64,000 nt of DNA from Sphingopyxis sp. QXT-31 (GTDB lineage Bacteria; Pseudomonadota; Alphaproteobacteria; Sphingomonadales; Sphingomonadaceae), in contig NZ_CP019449.1 of assembly GCF_001984035.1 (NCBI RefSeq), positions 3,911,501 to 3,975,500 on the forward strand, in the 5' to 3' direction. Position numbers and translations under genes: made by a program. Of the stretch, positions 1-7,062 are shown in pieces (position 1 is the first letter of the stretch; each line of letters opens with the position of its first letter). The notes beneath the pieces were generated by a model. The model did not search any database, was not told where the DNA came from, and worked only from the letters and a program-made list of their open reading frames with translations.

Positions 1-2
1 AC

Positions 3-290
3 CTCGCCGACGTCCAGCGCGGGTTGTTGCTACTGCCCGTCGACCAGCGCGAGGCGCTGGTGCTGATCGGCGCGGGACAGCTGAGCTACGAGGAGGCCGC
101 GGCGATCTGCGGCTGCGCGGTGGGCACGATGAAGAGCCGCGTGTCGCGCGCGCGCACCGCGCTGCACGCGATCCTCGAGGGCGGGCAGATGCCGCTGCGC
201 AGCCACGATATCCTGCCCGCGAGCGAGGCCTTCCGCAGCATCATGGACGATGTCGACAGCCTGACCTCGAATGGCCCGAGCGGGGGATAA
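3..290 (+). CDS. ECF-type RNA polymerase sigma factor, C-terminal part (5' end outside the window)
   Basis: This is the last 95 codons of a sigma-70 family factor; the frame is open to the left edge, so the TTG at 24 is not the real start. The visible part is region 4: a helix-turn-helix reading [19 protein letters not shown], which contacts the -35 element, preceded by [11 protein letters not shown]. The pattern fits the EcfG general-stress sigma factors of alphaproteobacteria, which work with NepR and PhyR, but those partners would lie upstream and are not seen. The assignment to ECF region 4 is firm; the EcfG subtype is inferred. Confidence 0.82.
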   Translation, partial: LADVQRGLLLLPVDQREALVLIGAGQLSYEEAAAICGCAVGTMKSRVSRARTALHAILEGGQMPLRSHDILPASEAFRSIMDDVDSLTSNGPSGG

Positions 291-336
291 GCCCCCTGCT
301 TGTCTGGTTCGATAGGGACTGGTCTCGGGCGCCTTC

Positions 337-382
337 CGTCATCCCGGCGAAGTCCGGGATCTCACCCTTCGCCGGGATGACG
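337..382. repeat. Family A palindromic repeat, copy A1 (short form)
   Basis: CGTCATCCCGGCGAAG...CTTCGCCGGGATGACG forms a hairpin with arms of about 16 bp. Longer relatives lie at 12124, 18233, 29543 and 52296. The 15-mer CCACCCCAAAGCCGA follows at 406-420 and recurs beside repeats of other families (6473-6487, and inverted at 16313-16327). Confidence 0.85.
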
Positions 383-429
383 ATGCAAAATCGGATGTCT
401 CAAATCCACCCCAAAGCCGAGGGCCGCGG

Positions 430-1530
430 TCACTTGCCGCCATCGTGCCCGGTCGTAATCCCCAGCGCAGCAAAATCGGCGGCGAACTCGGCGAGCGAAA
501 GCATGCCCGCGCAGGCGCGGGCGCCGGGCTCGGGGGCCTGGCCGTCGCGAAAACGGCGCAGCATCGCAAGCGCCGCCAGCGTCGGCACATAAGGTCCGCG
601 ATTGCCGTCGGCGCGCAACGTCCAGCGCGCGGTCGTCGCCTTGCCGCCCGCGTCCTGCCCACCGACGCATATGTCCATCGCGCCGACATCGCTGCCGAAG
701 GGGAGCAACAGCCGGGCGATCGCGAGCAAGGGCCGTGCCGCGGGGCGCAGGCTGCGCGGCAATCCCCAGCGCACCGGCAGCGCCAGCAGCGCGAGGCCGA
801 GGTGGAGGATCGACAGCTCCATGCCGGCGAAAAATTCGGCGCTGTCTGCGGGGCGATAGCGCGCGACGAGCAGATCCTGTTCGGGCGTATCGCACACGCT
901 GGCCCAGCGTTTGCCGACGCCCGGCACCGCCCAGCGCTGCGTCATCCCCCAGCCGGGGACCGCGGTCCAGCGCCCTCCGCGCCACACGCGCACCGGATGG
1001 CCGACATAGGAGAGGATCGCCTGCACCACCGCCAGCCCGCGCGGCGCGCGGTTGCCGGGAAAGATGCCCATCGCGATCCGGTCGATCCTGCTCCACCCGG
1101 CGGTCAGATCGTCGAGCACCGCGTGCGACAGCGCCGGGATCGAGCTGGCGCCGCAGGTGATACTGATCCCCGCCGCCCGCGCCGCGGCGTCGTGCGCGGC
1201 GATGCCGGCGACGAAATCGCGGCCATCGGCGAGGTCGATATAGGAGACGCGCGACGCGATCGCGGCCTCGATCACCGTCGGGGCCGAGGCCTGGAACGGC
1301 CCCGCGGCATCGACGACGACGTCGAAACCGGCGAGGTCTGCGGCGGCGATATTCGCGCGGTCGAGCGTTCGCACCGGCAGGCCGCCGAGCCGCGCCGCGA
1401 GCGCATCGAGCTTCGCCCGGTCGCGCGCGGCGAGGGTGAGCGCGATACCGTCTTCACGCGCGGCCCGTTCGGCGAGGCGGCTGCCGAAGACGCCCGTCGC
1501 GCCGATCAGCAGCACGCGAAGCTCAACCAT
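430..1530 (-). CDS. Saccharopine dehydrogenase-like NAD(P)-binding oxidoreductase
   Basis: The 366-residue protein opens with a Rossmann nucleotide-binding fold (LLIGATGVFGSRLAERAA, about residues 6-23), as in the saccharopine dehydrogenase NADP-binding family. The middle and C-terminal parts lack clear lysine-pathway signatures, so the substrate is unknown. A hydrophobic stretch near residue 245 could bind a membrane. Its start overlaps the end of the DUF4166 gene by 8 bp, so the two are probably translated as a unit behind the GbsR/MarR regulator. Such oxidoreductases often sit beside DUF4166 proteins, and a joint role is likely but undefined. Confidence 0.75.
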   Translation of the reverse strand: MVELRVLLIGATGVFGSRLAERAAREDGIALTLAARDRAKLDALAARLGGLPVRTLDRANIAAADLAGFDVVVDAAGPFQASAPTVIEAAIASRVSYIDLADGRDFVAGIAAHDAAARAAGISITCGASSIPALSHAVLDDLTAGWSRIDRIAMGIFPGNRAPRGLAVVQAILSYVGHPVRVWRGGRWTAVPGWGMTQRWAVPGVGKRWASVCDTPEQDLLVARYRPADSAEFFAGMELSILHLGLALLALPVRWGLPRSLRPAARPLLAIARLLLPFGSDVGAMDICVGGQDAGGKATTARWTLRADGNRGPYVPTLAALAMLRRFRDGQAPEPGARACAGMLSLAEFAADFAALGITTGHDGGK

Positions 1531-2248
1531 CGCGGAATAGCCCGTGCTGGTTGACCAGTTCGCCGAGCCGCGGATGGGTGACCTTGAGGTCGAAGGCGAA
1601 GCGCGCGTGGCCTAGGTGTTGGTGCGTGACGACCGTCTCGCCCGGTGCCAGCCAGGCGGGAAGGCGCAGGCGGACGCCGCCGAGCTGCCAGAAATAATGG
1701 TCGGACGCGAAGATCAGCGCGTCGGCCTCCGCGCGCACGGTCAGCGCCATGCCGAAACCGCGGCCGATATGTTCCTCCAGCCCCGTCGGACCCGCGAAGC
1801 TCTTGGCGCTGTGGATCGCCTGCGGATGGCCGCGGCGGCGGCCGTAGAGGCGCGTCCAATATTGGCCTCCGCGGCGGCGTTCCTCGCTGACCGCGACCGC
1901 CGCGGGGGCGGGGCCGCTGGCCTCGAGCGGGAGCGGCGCGCCGATCAGGCGGCAGAGCTGCGCGAGCAGCCAGCCCGCGCGCGAGAGCCGCGTCCAGACG
2001 ATCTCGCCGCTATAGGCCGCGACCGCCTGCCCCGTGAGGCGCTTGGAGAAGCGGCGGCGAACGTCCTCGGGCAGCGCATCCCAGTCGGCGCGCGGGACGA
2101 GGCGGCGGAAGCGCGTGTCTCCCTCATCCTCCCGTTCGTGTCGAGCGAAGTCGAGACACGCTGGCGCCGGCTTTTGCGTCCCTCGACTTCGCTCGGGACG
2201 AACGGATAGGGGGGCGTCGTGGCTTTCGTGCTGGCGCTGTTCCCCCAT
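1523..2248 (-). CDS. DUF4166 domain protein with a repeat-derived N-terminal segment
   Basis: The protein has 241 residues, and the DUF4166 domain of unknown function starts near residue 47 (FRRLVPRADWDALP). The ATG at 2248 is preceded by AGGAGAG at good spacing, 10 bp after the regulator gene ends, so I accept this start. Residues 15-39 (SVRPERSRGTQ...RHERE) are encoded by an in-frame copy of palindromic repeat B. The rest of the domain is uninterrupted, so the insertion appears tolerated as a linker. The third gene of the operon overlaps by 8 bp. The function is unknown. Confidence 0.72.
   Translation of the reverse strand: MGEQRQHESHDAPLSVRPERSRGTQKPAPACLDFARHEREDEGDTRFRRLVPRADWDALPEDVRRRFSKRLTGQAVAAYSGEIVWTRLSRAGWLLAQLCRLIGAPLPLEASGPAPAAVAVSEERRRGGQYWTRLYGRRRGHPQAIHSAKSFAGPTGLEEHIGRGFGMALTVRAEADALIFASDHYFWQLGGVRLRLPAWLAPGETVVTHQHLGHARFAFDLKVTHPRLGELVNQHGLFRDG
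2132..2205. repeat. Family B palindromic repeat, copy B1, inside a coding sequence
   Basis: CCGTTCGTGTCGAGCGAAGT...CCTCGACTTCGCTCGG-GACGAACGG. Full copies occur at 9771 and 27346 and a half copy at 60930. It lies in frame within codons 15-39 of the DUF4166 gene and adds no stop codon. Confidence 0.9.
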
Positions 2249-2258
2249 CGCCTCTCTC

Positions 2259-2828
2259 CTACTGCTTGCCCTTGCCGGGGCGCCAGTTGATCAGTTTCGT
2301 CACTCCGGCGCCGAGCTTGATCAGCCGCATCAGCGCGGGTTTGGGCACGCTCAGCATCTCGTCGTGCCAGCGGCTCATCGTCGTCACGAAATCGAGCATG
2401 TCGGCGAGCCGCGCCTTGGCGCCGTCGCTGAGCCCGGGGTCATGCGCCGCACGTGCGACGCAGGCCTTGAGCGCCGCCTCGGCCGGATCGACCTCGCGCG
2501 CCTTGCGCCCCGCGGCGATGCGCGTGACCATCTCCCAGATATCGGTCTCGGCGGTGAAATGGTCGCGCCGGTCGCCGAGCAAGGGCACGCGCTCGATCAG
2601 CCGCCAGCCCAGCAGTTCCTTGATCGAATTGGAGACGTTCGAGCGCGCGAGCCCGAGCAGGTCGGCGATCTCCTCGGCATGCAGCGGGCGGTCGCTGACG
2701 AACAGCAGGGCATGGATTTGCGCGACCGAACGGTTCACGCCCCATTGCCCACCGAGATTGCCCCAATGGAGGATGAACTCGGTCGCCGCGGGGGACAGTT
2801 TTGCCTCATGTTCGATAATTTCTGTCAT
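2259..2828 (-). CDS. GbsR/MarR-family transcriptional regulator
   Basis: A winged helix-turn-helix protein. The DNA-binding region spans roughly residues 45-85 (HAEEIADLLGLARSNVSNSI, then the wing RVPLLGDRRDHF). An upstream ATG at 2858 would give 199 residues, but a consensus-like promoter lies at 2835-2863 and would start transcription at about 2828, so the shorter 189-residue, probably leaderless form is preferred. A palindrome over the -10 region and start codon suggests autorepression. It heads an operon with DUF4166 (10 bp gap) and the saccharopine-dehydrogenase-like gene, and probably controls both. The ligand is unknown. Confidence 0.8.
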   Translation of the reverse strand: MTEIIEHEAKLSPAATEFILHWGNLGGQWGVNRSVAQIHALLFVSDRPLHAEEIADLLGLARSNVSNSIKELLGWRLIERVPLLGDRRDHFTAETDIWEMVTRIAAGRKAREVDPAEAALKACVARAAHDPGLSDGAKARLADMLDFVTTMSRWHDEMLSVPKPALMRLIKLGAGVTKLINWRPGKGKQ

Positions 2829-2841
2829 AACAGAAATATCG
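2813..2841. promoter_or_regulatory. Candidate autoregulatory operator (near-perfect palindrome)
   Basis: The core TTTCTGTCATAACAGAAA (2819-2836) has 7-bp arms, and the flanks CGATA/TATCG extend the symmetry with one extra A on the left. It covers the -10 element, predicted transcription start and ATG of the GbsR/MarR gene, a typical site for autorepression. Confidence 0.55.
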
Positions 2842-2863
2842 GACGAAACCGGCGCCATGTCAA
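2835..2863 (-). promoter_or_regulatory. Sigma-70-like promoter of the GbsR/MarR operon
   Basis: On the minus strand TTGACA (2863-2858) is followed by a 17-bp spacer and GATATT (2840-2835). The ATG at 2828 begins six bases after the -10 element, which predicts a leaderless mRNA. No Shine-Dalgarno sequence precedes either candidate ATG. Confidence 0.55.
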
Positions 2864-2873
2864 GCGAAACCCG

Positions 2874-4199
2874 CTAATCCAGCCGCCGCACCGCGGGCGC
2901 GCTCGCCGCCGTCAGCATCAGCTCGTAAAGCGCCCACACCATCGCATCGGCGCGGTCGGGCGAGGCGCCCGGCCCCTCATAGCCGCCCCCCGCGACCATC
3001 CCCGCCAATTGCTCCTCCAGTTCGGGAAAGCCGCCGCCGACGAAAAACGCCCGGCCGTTCTCGAACAGCGCCGCGACCGGCTCGGCGCGCGCCCCCTTGG
3101 ACTGGGCGGCATAGCGGATCGTCAACGGCAGCAGCGGGTTCGCGGCGCGCAGCACCGAACGGATCATGTCGCCGCCCTGATTGCCCTCGGCGACGATGCG
3201 GTCGGCGCCGAAATCGGCCGCCGCGCGCACTACCGTCCGCGCCCAGCCCTCGGGCGACACCCCGCCCACCGACCGGTCGGCGATCACATGCGCGATTCCG
3301 CCGCCGCCGCCGCCACCCACCACTCCCGCCACCACGATGCCGCACGTTCCGCGCGCCGAAGCCGGCGGGTCGACCCCGATCGCGACCCGGTCATAATGCG
3401 CCGCGCGGGCGGGCAGCCGGCACCGCGCGATCAGCGCCTCGCCCCACAGGCTTCCCTGCACATCGCTCAGCATCACGCCGTCCAGTTCCTGCCGCGCCAG
3501 CCGCGTTCCGCCATATTGCGCCGCCATTGCCGCCCGATAGGCTTCGGGCAGATGCGGATTGTCGTGCGTCCCGCCGCCCGAAACCACGGTGCCGGGCGTT
3601 GCCAGCACCATCTTCATCGCCCGCGACGGCTGCGGCGTCGTGGTGACCAGGCATTGCGGCGTCTCGCCCGCGCGCAGGCCCAGCTGCAGATTGTGCCACG
3701 CCGCCTCGCCCTGCTTCCATTTCGCCAGCTCGTCGCACCACGCAAAATGATGTTCGGGCCCGCGCAGCCCCTCGCCATGCGCGCCGGAAAACAGCTGCGC
3801 CCGCGAACCGCCGCGAAAGCGCAGCAGCCCGCGCGCCGCCTGCCAATGCACCGCCTCGCCCGGCTGCTGCACCGCCAGGATGCCGCTCGGCCCGTCGACC
3901 ATCACCCGCCGCGCCTCGTCGATCGTCGCGCCGACCAGCGCGATGTGCAGCGGTTCGCGCGCCGCGCGGACCAGCGACCAGATCCATTCGGCGCCGACCC
4001 GCGTCTTGCCGAACCCGCGCCCCGCCATCAGCACCCAGTTGCGCCACGCACCGCCGGGCACCGCCTGCCCGCCATGGCGATACAGCGTGAAATCCCCGGC
4101 CAGAAAGCCGCGCTCGGCCTCCGACAGACGATCGACCAGCCGCGCCCGCCCCGCCGCCCCCGCGCGCATCAGGCGCGCGCGCAGATCGCCGCCGCCCAT
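2874..4199 (-). CDS. GTA-type terminase large subunit (DNA packaging ATPase/nuclease)
   Basis: The 441-residue protein has both halves of a large terminase. Walker A is GRGFGKTR (about residues 60-67), the Walker B region is HHFAWCDELAKWK, and the coupling motif is LVTTTPQP. The nuclease half carries acidic motifs at IGVDPPAS, IVAEGNQGGDM and DRADAMVWALYE. It most resembles gp2 of alphaproteobacterial gene transfer agents. A glycine run near residue 290 is coded by a simple GGC-type tract. The start overlaps the end of the small-subunit-like gene. No portal, protease or capsid gene follows: the next gene downstream is the regulator, 45 bp on. Confidence 0.87.
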   Translation of the reverse strand: MGGGDLRARLMRAGAAGRARLVDRLSEAERGFLAGDFTLYRHGGQAVPGGAWRNWVLMAGRGFGKTRVGAEWIWSLVRAAREPLHIALVGATIDEARRVMVDGPSGILAVQQPGEAVHWQAARGLLRFRGGSRAQLFSGAHGEGLRGPEHHFAWCDELAKWKQGEAAWHNLQLGLRAGETPQCLVTTTPQPSRAMKMVLATPGTVVSGGGTHDNPHLPEAYRAAMAAQYGGTRLARQELDGVMLSDVQGSLWGEALIARCRLPARAAHYDRVAIGVDPPASARGTCGIVVAGVVGGGGGGGIAHVIADRSVGGVSPEGWARTVVRAAADFGADRIVAEGNQGGDMIRSVLRAANPLLPLTIRYAAQSKGARAEPVAALFENGRAFFVGGGFPELEEQLAGMVAGGGYEGPGASPDRADAMVWALYELMLTAASAPAVRRLD

Positions 4200-4805
4200 C
4201 CGCCTTTGGCCTTGCGCGGCTTGCGCGCGCGCGCCTTGCCGCCCCCGGCCTTCCGGTCATGCGCCTCGATCACATCCAGCTTGCGCAATATTTCGGCGCG
4301 CATCGCCTCGGGATTGACCGGCTTGGTCCGCCAGTCGAACCGCTGCACCGCCCCGCCGCGCACGCCGTAGCGATGCAGCCGCAGCACCTGCAACGCCTCG
4401 CGCGCCGTCATCCCGCCAAAGGGCGCGGGCCCGCCGACCGCCGCTGCCGCGCCACCGTCGGCGCCGTCCGCGTCGGTGGCATCGGGCGCAGCGGGCGGCG
4501 GCGGCGCCAGCAAATTGGTCGCCGCGCACACCAGCGCCATCTCCAGCCGCGCGTAACCGCTTTCCAGCGCCCCCTCCCACGCCACGCGAAACGCATCGTA
4601 AGTCCGCCGCCGCCGCCGACGCCAGGACGTTGCACGTCGCCTCCAACTCGCCCAGAAACACCGCCTCGGCCTTCGCGCTCCACCGATGCCCGACCCGCCG
4701 CTCGACCTGCAATTTGCCGCGCTGATCGCGGATGACGGCCTGCTCCGCTTCCGGCACGCAACCATCCCTCCCGCGCTTGCGCGCGGTGCTCGTCCTCTCG
4801 CTCAT
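4169..4805 (-). pseudogene. Terminase small-subunit-like gene, frameshifted
   Basis: Translation from ATG 4805 (GAGGGG 8 bp upstream) gives a plausible N-terminal half ending FLGELEATCNVLASAAAA. At a GCG repeat (about 4603-4616) the reading then leaves the coherent frame. The other frame continues with TYDAFRVAWEGALESGYARL and runs to a stop at 4169, inside the start of the large terminase gene. Removing one G would join the halves into a protein of about 210 residues. A helix-turn-helix is normally expected around this junction in small terminases and is not clear here, so a small deletion is also possible. Position and overlap with the large subunit support the family call. Confidence 0.6.
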
Positions 4806-4853
4806 GTGAAAAACCCCTCGTCAGGAAACCGGCGCAACGGCCCAGTTCCGCCG

Positions 4854-4882
4854 CGAGTACCAAAACAGCGTCACAATGTCAA
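4854..4882 (-). promoter_or_regulatory. Possible promoter of the terminase genes
   Basis: TTGACA (4882-4877, minus strand) is followed by 17 bp and a weak TACTCG (4859-4854), about 50 bp before the ATG at 4805. The -35 matches consensus well; the -10 does not. Confidence 0.3.
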
Positions 4883-4956
4883 GAAAATAACCTATTTGGA
4901 TAAATGGGCAGCGCGCTGTGACAGGGATATTCCGTCTCCTCCCTGGAGGGGAGGGG

Positions 4957-4985
4957 AATGACCGCTAACGACCAATTGCGGAAGC
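4957..4985. repeat. Family R repeat, right half only (R0)
   Basis: AATGACCGCTAACGACCAAT and following bases match the right half of the full R copies at 5343 and 6048. A strong purine-rich stretch (GGAGGGGAGGGGA) precedes its ATG at 4958. The rest of 4806-5009 holds only the possible terminase promoter and A/T-rich sequence. Confidence 0.75.
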
Positions 4986-5009
4986 TCAAGTTGGGCCGTA
5001 AGATGGATC

Positions 5010-5342
5010 ATGCCTTACAGATCACCAGAATGGGCGCGCCAAGATATCCGTGAACGCGCAATAGAGGCGCTGAATCAGCTACGTGGTAATAGGCAGATGG
5101 CCGGCAAAGTGCCTTATAGCGATTATTTGGACGCGATGAACGAGCGTTTGTCGGATTTTTTGGATTCGGATGGCTATGCTTCTGATGAGCTGAAAGCGAT
5201 CTCCGAGGTTCGAAACGCCTTGATCCCGCTATTGGATCTACGTTCTAAACATCCCAGCCACGATGCAATAGAAGCACTTCAAACTGTCGCCGACAGAGCG
5301 TTCTCATTAGTGGCGGGAGGCGATCGGCTTACGAACGAATGA
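5010..5342 (+). CDS. Hypothetical protein (first ORF of the R-repeat array)
   Basis: I do not recognise this 110-residue protein. It is predicted soluble, charged and largely helical, with no signal peptide or metal motif. It begins RSPEWARQDIRERAIEALNQ. The ORF has clearly lower GC and more A/T-ending codons (TTA, AGA, ATA) than its neighbours, which suggests acquisition. No good Shine-Dalgarno sequence precedes ATG 5010, which lies 52 bp after the ATG carried by half-repeat R0. The stop is followed at once by repeat R1. Confidence 0.5.
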   Translation: MPYRSPEWARQDIRERAIEALNQLRGNRQMAGKVPYSDYLDAMNERLSDFLDSDGYASDELKAISEVRNALIPLLDLRSKHPSHDAIEALQTVADRAFSLVAGGDRLTNE

Positions 5343-5413
5343 CTGCTTCCCACCCCATTTCGGCCGATCGCCGCCGGGGATGGTCGAATGACGGCAAACG
5401 ACCGATTGCGGAC
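5343..5413. repeat. Family R repeat, complete copy R1
   Basis: It begins GCTTCCCACCCCATTTCGG (after CT) and ends AACGACCGATTGCGGAC. It carries an ATG (5388) that opens the next ORF, with GGGGA upstream. The left and right halves match R2 closely; the middle differs. Confidence 0.8.
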
Positions 5414-6047
5414 ATTTGGCGTCCGTGCGACGGTTCTGGTTATGAGCTTCTTAGCAACGCTATTTCCGATAATTATCCTGTGGTCGTCGTCGGCTCCTGA
5501 CGCCTCGGAACGCGCGGGTTTGGTCAGTCCCCAAGCCGCAGCTGAGCAAATCACCCAATGTGGCGCAGGCGCTGTGAATATCCGATATGACGATCTCTTG
5601 CGGTCGTATGTCCTTGCCGTTCGTGACGCGACAGAAGCACAACTGCAATGTATCGAAACGGCTGCCGGATATCATAATGTCGAGTTGCCGCCCGAACTTC
5701 AAAAAGGATTCGATGAGATAAGGGCGGCCAAATATTCGGCCGTTTATAGAGCGCAAGCCGTTGCTTGGCTGTCTATGCGAGGCCTTCTTGATAAGGTGCC
5801 AACGTTTCGAGCCGGGGAAACGAACGAAGCGGCATTCTCCGGAGAACTGGAGGCCATTTGTGGGCCCGCCGCCAAGGGAGCCCTGCAATCAGAATACGGC
5901 CCCCGCGCCATCAATCCCGCATGGCTTCAAAAGATCCCGCTGCCACCAAGGGCTGAGGACGACGACGCGGTATCATGCTTGATGGCAGCGGCGTCCGTAG
6001 CGGGTTTTGAGCTCGGTTTTATCGGGAATGAGGCTGTACCCGAGTAA
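5388..6047 (+). CDS. Hypothetical membrane-anchored protein (second ORF of the R-repeat array)
   Basis: An unrecognised 219-residue protein. The first 11 residues (MTANDRLRTFG) are encoded by repeat R1, so the ancestral start may be ATG 5442 (MSFLATLFPIIILW). A single hydrophobic segment at residues 16-35 would be a membrane anchor or signal. The remainder is mixed helical with cysteines at about 58, 86, 158 and 197 that could pair in the periplasm. GC content is low for the window. The stop codon abuts repeat R2. No function can be assigned. Confidence 0.5.
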   Translation: MTANDRLRTFGVRATVLVMSFLATLFPIIILWSSSAPDASERAGLVSPQAAAEQITQCGAGAVNIRYDDLLRSYVLAVRDATEAQLQCIETAAGYHNVELPPELQKGFDEIRAAKYSAVYRAQAVAWLSMRGLLDKVPTFRAGETNEAAFSGELEAICGPAAKGALQSEYGPRAINPAWLQKIPLPPRAEDDDAVSCLMAAASVAGFELGFIGNEAVPE

Positions 6048-6121
6048 GTCCGCTTCCCACCCCATTTCCGCCGTTCGCTGTCAACCTGGATCGAATGACC
6101 GCTAACGACCGATTGCGGACA
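6048..6121. repeat. Family R repeat, complete copy R2
   Basis: GTCCGCTTCCCACCCCATTT at the left end and AACGACCGATTGCGGACA at the right, so the termini GTCCGC/GCGGAC are inverted. Its ATG (6095) opens a 19-codon mini-ORF whose TGA (6152-6154) overlaps the next gene's ATG (6151). Confidence 0.82.
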
Positions 6122-6150
6122 CTGGCGGACGGCCGCATACACTCCAGATC

Positions 6151-6462
6151 ATGACAATCGAACCTTGGCAAACGAGGGCGCCCGATCTGATCGCCGAGGT
6201 GCTCATTTATCCACCCGATGATGGCGGCAGATCAACTGCCATCCAGCCCGGCTATGGTTGTCCCTGCTTCACTGAAAAGCGGACCAGCAAGGGAGGGTGG
6301 GATGCCCGACTGCAATTGGCCGATCGCCCGTTAGAGCCGGGAACGAAGCGGCAAGTGGGCTTCGTCTTTCTTTCTTCCGAAGGTGCGGAGACAATGCGTC
6401 GAGCGCGTAAATTTTACCTGTGGGAGGGGCGCTTCATTGGGGAAGCGGTAGTCACGGACTGA
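6151..6462 (+). CDS. Hypothetical protein, possibly EF-Tu domain III-like (third ORF of the R-repeat array)
   Basis: This 103-residue soluble protein has a beta-rich pattern: AEVLIYPPDDGGRSTAIQPG, then FVFLSSEGAE, and a closing EGRFIGEAVVTD. The GGR...GY...EG.FIG.A layout recalls stand-alone proteins like the C-terminal beta-barrel of elongation factor Tu. That resemblance is an inference from pattern only. The start overlaps the stop of a repeat-borne mini-ORF (ATGA), so translation may be coupled. The gene ends one base before half-repeat R3. GC content is lower than in flanking genes. Confidence 0.5.
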   Translation: MTIEPWQTRAPDLIAEVLIYPPDDGGRSTAIQPGYGCPCFTEKRTSKGGWDARLQLADRPLEPGTKRQVGFVFLSSEGAETMRRARKFYLWEGRFIGEAVVTD

Positions 6463-6463
6463 C

Positions 6464-6489
6464 GTCCGCTTGCCACCCCAAAGCCGACA
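6464..6489. repeat. Family R repeat, left half only (R3)
   Basis: GTCCGCTTGCCACCCCAAAG and following bases match the left end of R2. It ends the array of three ORFs and contains the shared 15-mer CCACCCCAAAGCCGA (6473-6487). Confidence 0.75.
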
Positions 6490-6496
6490 CCGGCCC

Positions 6497-6536
6497 ACAA
6501 AAAAAGGGCGGCCATCCTCTTCCGGACGCCGCCCTT
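6497..6536 (-). terminator. Rho-independent terminator of the rpsM-rpsK-rpoA-rplQ operon
   Basis: On the minus strand AAGGGCGGC (6536-6528) pairs with GCCGCCCTT (6512-6504), followed by a T run. It lies about 25 bp after the rplQ stop. Confidence 0.85.
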
Positions 6537-6559
6537 GATCTTTATCGCTGGAAGCGCGC

Positions 6560-6982
6560 TTACGCGGCTTCCATCTCGTCGTCATACTGATCGACCGGAC
6601 CCGAATCCTGGCCCTTGGCGTCGATGTCGCGGTCGACGAATTCGATGATCGCCATCGGCGCGGCGTCCGAGGCGCGGATGCCGGCCTTGATCACGCGGGT
6701 GTAGCCGCCGGCGCGGTCGGCGTAGCGTGCCGCGATGGCGTCGAACAGCTTCTTCAGCTGGGTTTCGTCGAGCAGGCGGCTCTGCGCGAGACGGCGATTG
6801 GCAAGGCCGCCGCGCTTGGCGAGCGTGACCAGCTTTTCGACGTAAGGACGCAGTTCCTTCGCCTTGGCGACGGTGGTCGTGATCTGCTCATGCTTGATGA
6901 GCGAGGCCGACATGTTGCGGAACATCGCGGTACGATGCGCGCTGGTGCGCTGCAGCTTCCGGCCACCCGATTTATGACGCAT
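6560..6982 (-). CDS. rplQ: 50S ribosomal protein L17
   Basis: L17 is a component of the large ribosomal subunit near the polypeptide exit tunnel. The 140-residue protein has the family opening ([20 protein letters not shown]) and the [20 protein letters not shown] core, plus an acidic C-terminal extension (about residues 120-140) common in alphaproteobacterial L17. It is the last gene of the rpsM-rpsK-rpoA-rplQ unit. The 217-bp gap to rpoA holds a large palindromic element (E1), while a classical terminator follows rplQ. Confidence 0.98.
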   Translation of the reverse strand: MRHKSGGRKLQRTSAHRTAMFRNMSASLIKHEQITTTVAKAKELRPYVEKLVTLAKRGGLANRRLAQSRLLDETQLKKLFDAIAARYADRAGGYTRVIKAGIRASDAAPMAIIEFVDRDIDAKGQDSGPVDQYDDEMEAA

Positions 6983-7062
6983 AATCCATTCCTTCGTTTG
7001 TTAAGGGCCCGTGTGAGGTAGCCCAGACCAGGCCCGCTTGAGGGGGAGCCTTTTCCCGTTTG

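Noticed and set aside
3290..3330. Glycine run in the large terminase as a sign of damage
   Set aside because: A GGC/GCC tract extends the reading frame without a break, and the motifs on both sides are intact.
2034..4370. Long plus-strand open frame opposite the terminase and regulator genes
   Set aside because: Arg/Ala/Pro-rich sequence with no domain, produced by GC-rich codon bias opposite real genes that have clear motifs.
4957..6489. Integron cassettes with attC sites
   Set aside because: The R repeat lacks the attC core-site layout that I would expect (GTTRRRY and paired boxes), and no intI is present; only the cassette-like arrangement is retained as a finding.
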